Shown here piece by piece: positions 63,547 to 64,000 of a stretch of 64,000 nucleotides of DNA (the stretch's first letter is position 1; each line of letters opens with the position of its first letter). The stretch spans positions 40,206,339 to 40,270,338 of the forward strand of contig CM037879.1 of assembly GCA_021292165.1 (NCBI GenBank), read 5' to 3'. This DNA is from Shinisaurus crocodilurus (Eukaryota; Chordata; Lepidosauria; Squamata; Shinisauridae). A program made the translations under genes and the position numbers. Below the pieces are notes generated by a model. It did not search any database. It saw only the letters and a program-made list of their open reading frames with translations, and was not told the origin of the DNA.

Positions 63547-64000
63547 GAGACCGATCCCATCATGGGTTGTAGGAAGCAGCAAGCGAGCTGCTCAGCAAGA
63601 GCAGCAAACCCCCCTTGTCACTCTTGGTGATCTCTTCCATGCTGCCACCAGTGACAGCCACTCCACCGATGCCCAAGTGGCACTTTGGAGTGACTGTCAC
63701 TGGCTCATTACCCTTTATTTCCTTTGTGGGGAGCAGAAATGGGCACAATTGAAATTATAATTTTATTCTTTTTTTAAAAAAAAATCGGTCTTCATGGCTG
63801 CATATTTGATGACTGCATATTTCCCTGTCCCAAAAAATGCTCAGATTTGCCAGATTGTTTTTTTTTTAAAAGAACCATTTCTTCTGACAGTTGTCAAAAG
63901 TAAGTGCTCGTGAAAAGTGGGGTAGGGTGTATATCTCTCCCCTTTCTGGAGTACCTCGAGGCTCGGAGAAGTATGGAAAAGATGGAGGGTGCTGAGAACT
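63547..64000. other. Spacer, no feature recognised
   Basis: No gene. T/A runs lie at 63764-63784 and 63857-63868. Confidence 0.35.

Noticed and set aside
1..64000. CRISPR arrays, operons or prokaryotic systems
   Set aside because: No regularly spaced repeats of CRISPR type, no bacterial gene density, and abundant vertebrate retrotransposons.

Overview
The window is non-coding vertebrate DNA built almost entirely of interspersed repeats, most likely from a squamate reptile (lizard or snake). The reasons are CR1 LINEs with the ATTCTATG-type 3' tail, L2-type LINEs, at least ten copies of a tRNA-derived SINE resembling the squamate Sauria/Squam1 type, 5S-rRNA-derived SINEs with a CR1-like tail, and many short fold-back DNA elements. 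The species cannot be fixed from sequence alone. No host protein-coding exon was recognised; every long open frame I could interpret is a retrotransposon remnant, its antisense, or a simple repeat. The window could be intergenic or lie inside a long intron.

Layout. 1-7.7 kb: an unclassified repeat, a 5'-truncated but well-preserved CR1 (1530-3915) broken by one in-frame stop, a second CR1 tail, a SINE, a fold-back MITE and an antisense LINE C-terminus with a CCHH-type zinc-finger motif. 7.7-21.7 kb: sparse old repeats (SINEs, fold-back MITEs, L2 tails, CT and CTGC microsatellites). 21.9-24.8 kb: a rearranged block in which an L2 (22237-23530) lies beside a chimeric, internally deleted copy of sequence that recurs 1.5-2.5 kb downstream, ending in a CR1. 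25-32 kb: fold-back elements, a short hAT MITE with a perfect 8-bp target duplication, 5S-derived SINEs, a CTCF-like motif and a second CR1 type on the minus strand. 33.6-35.6 kb: a hAT element with perfect 8-bp target duplication carrying a nested CR1. 36-44 kb: L2 tail, hairpin elements, a CR1 tail present as an inverted pair inside a MITE, and compound microsatellites. 44-47 kb: a 135-bp near-identical direct duplication around a CR1 fragment, and an L2 remnant. 47.8 kb: a pure GAA array of 47 units. 49-54.9 kb: nested CR1/SINE composite, C-rich minisatellite, diverged 60-bp repeats, a 500-bp fold-back element split by a SINE, and a TTGCACAA minisatellite. 56-64 kb: further fold-back elements, SINEs, a CR1 fragment and hAT-like pieces.

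The elements act as a layered record. Autonomous LINEs (CR1, L2) supply the reverse transcriptase that the SINEs probably used. Cut-and-paste DNA elements appear only as non-autonomous hairpin or terminal-repeat derivatives. Nesting gives relative ages: the CR1 is younger than the hAT it interrupts, and the SINEs are younger than the MITEs they split. The most informative observations are structural: the inverted CR1 pair, the chimeric duplication beside the L2, the two hAT insertions with exact target duplications, and the long pure GAA tract.
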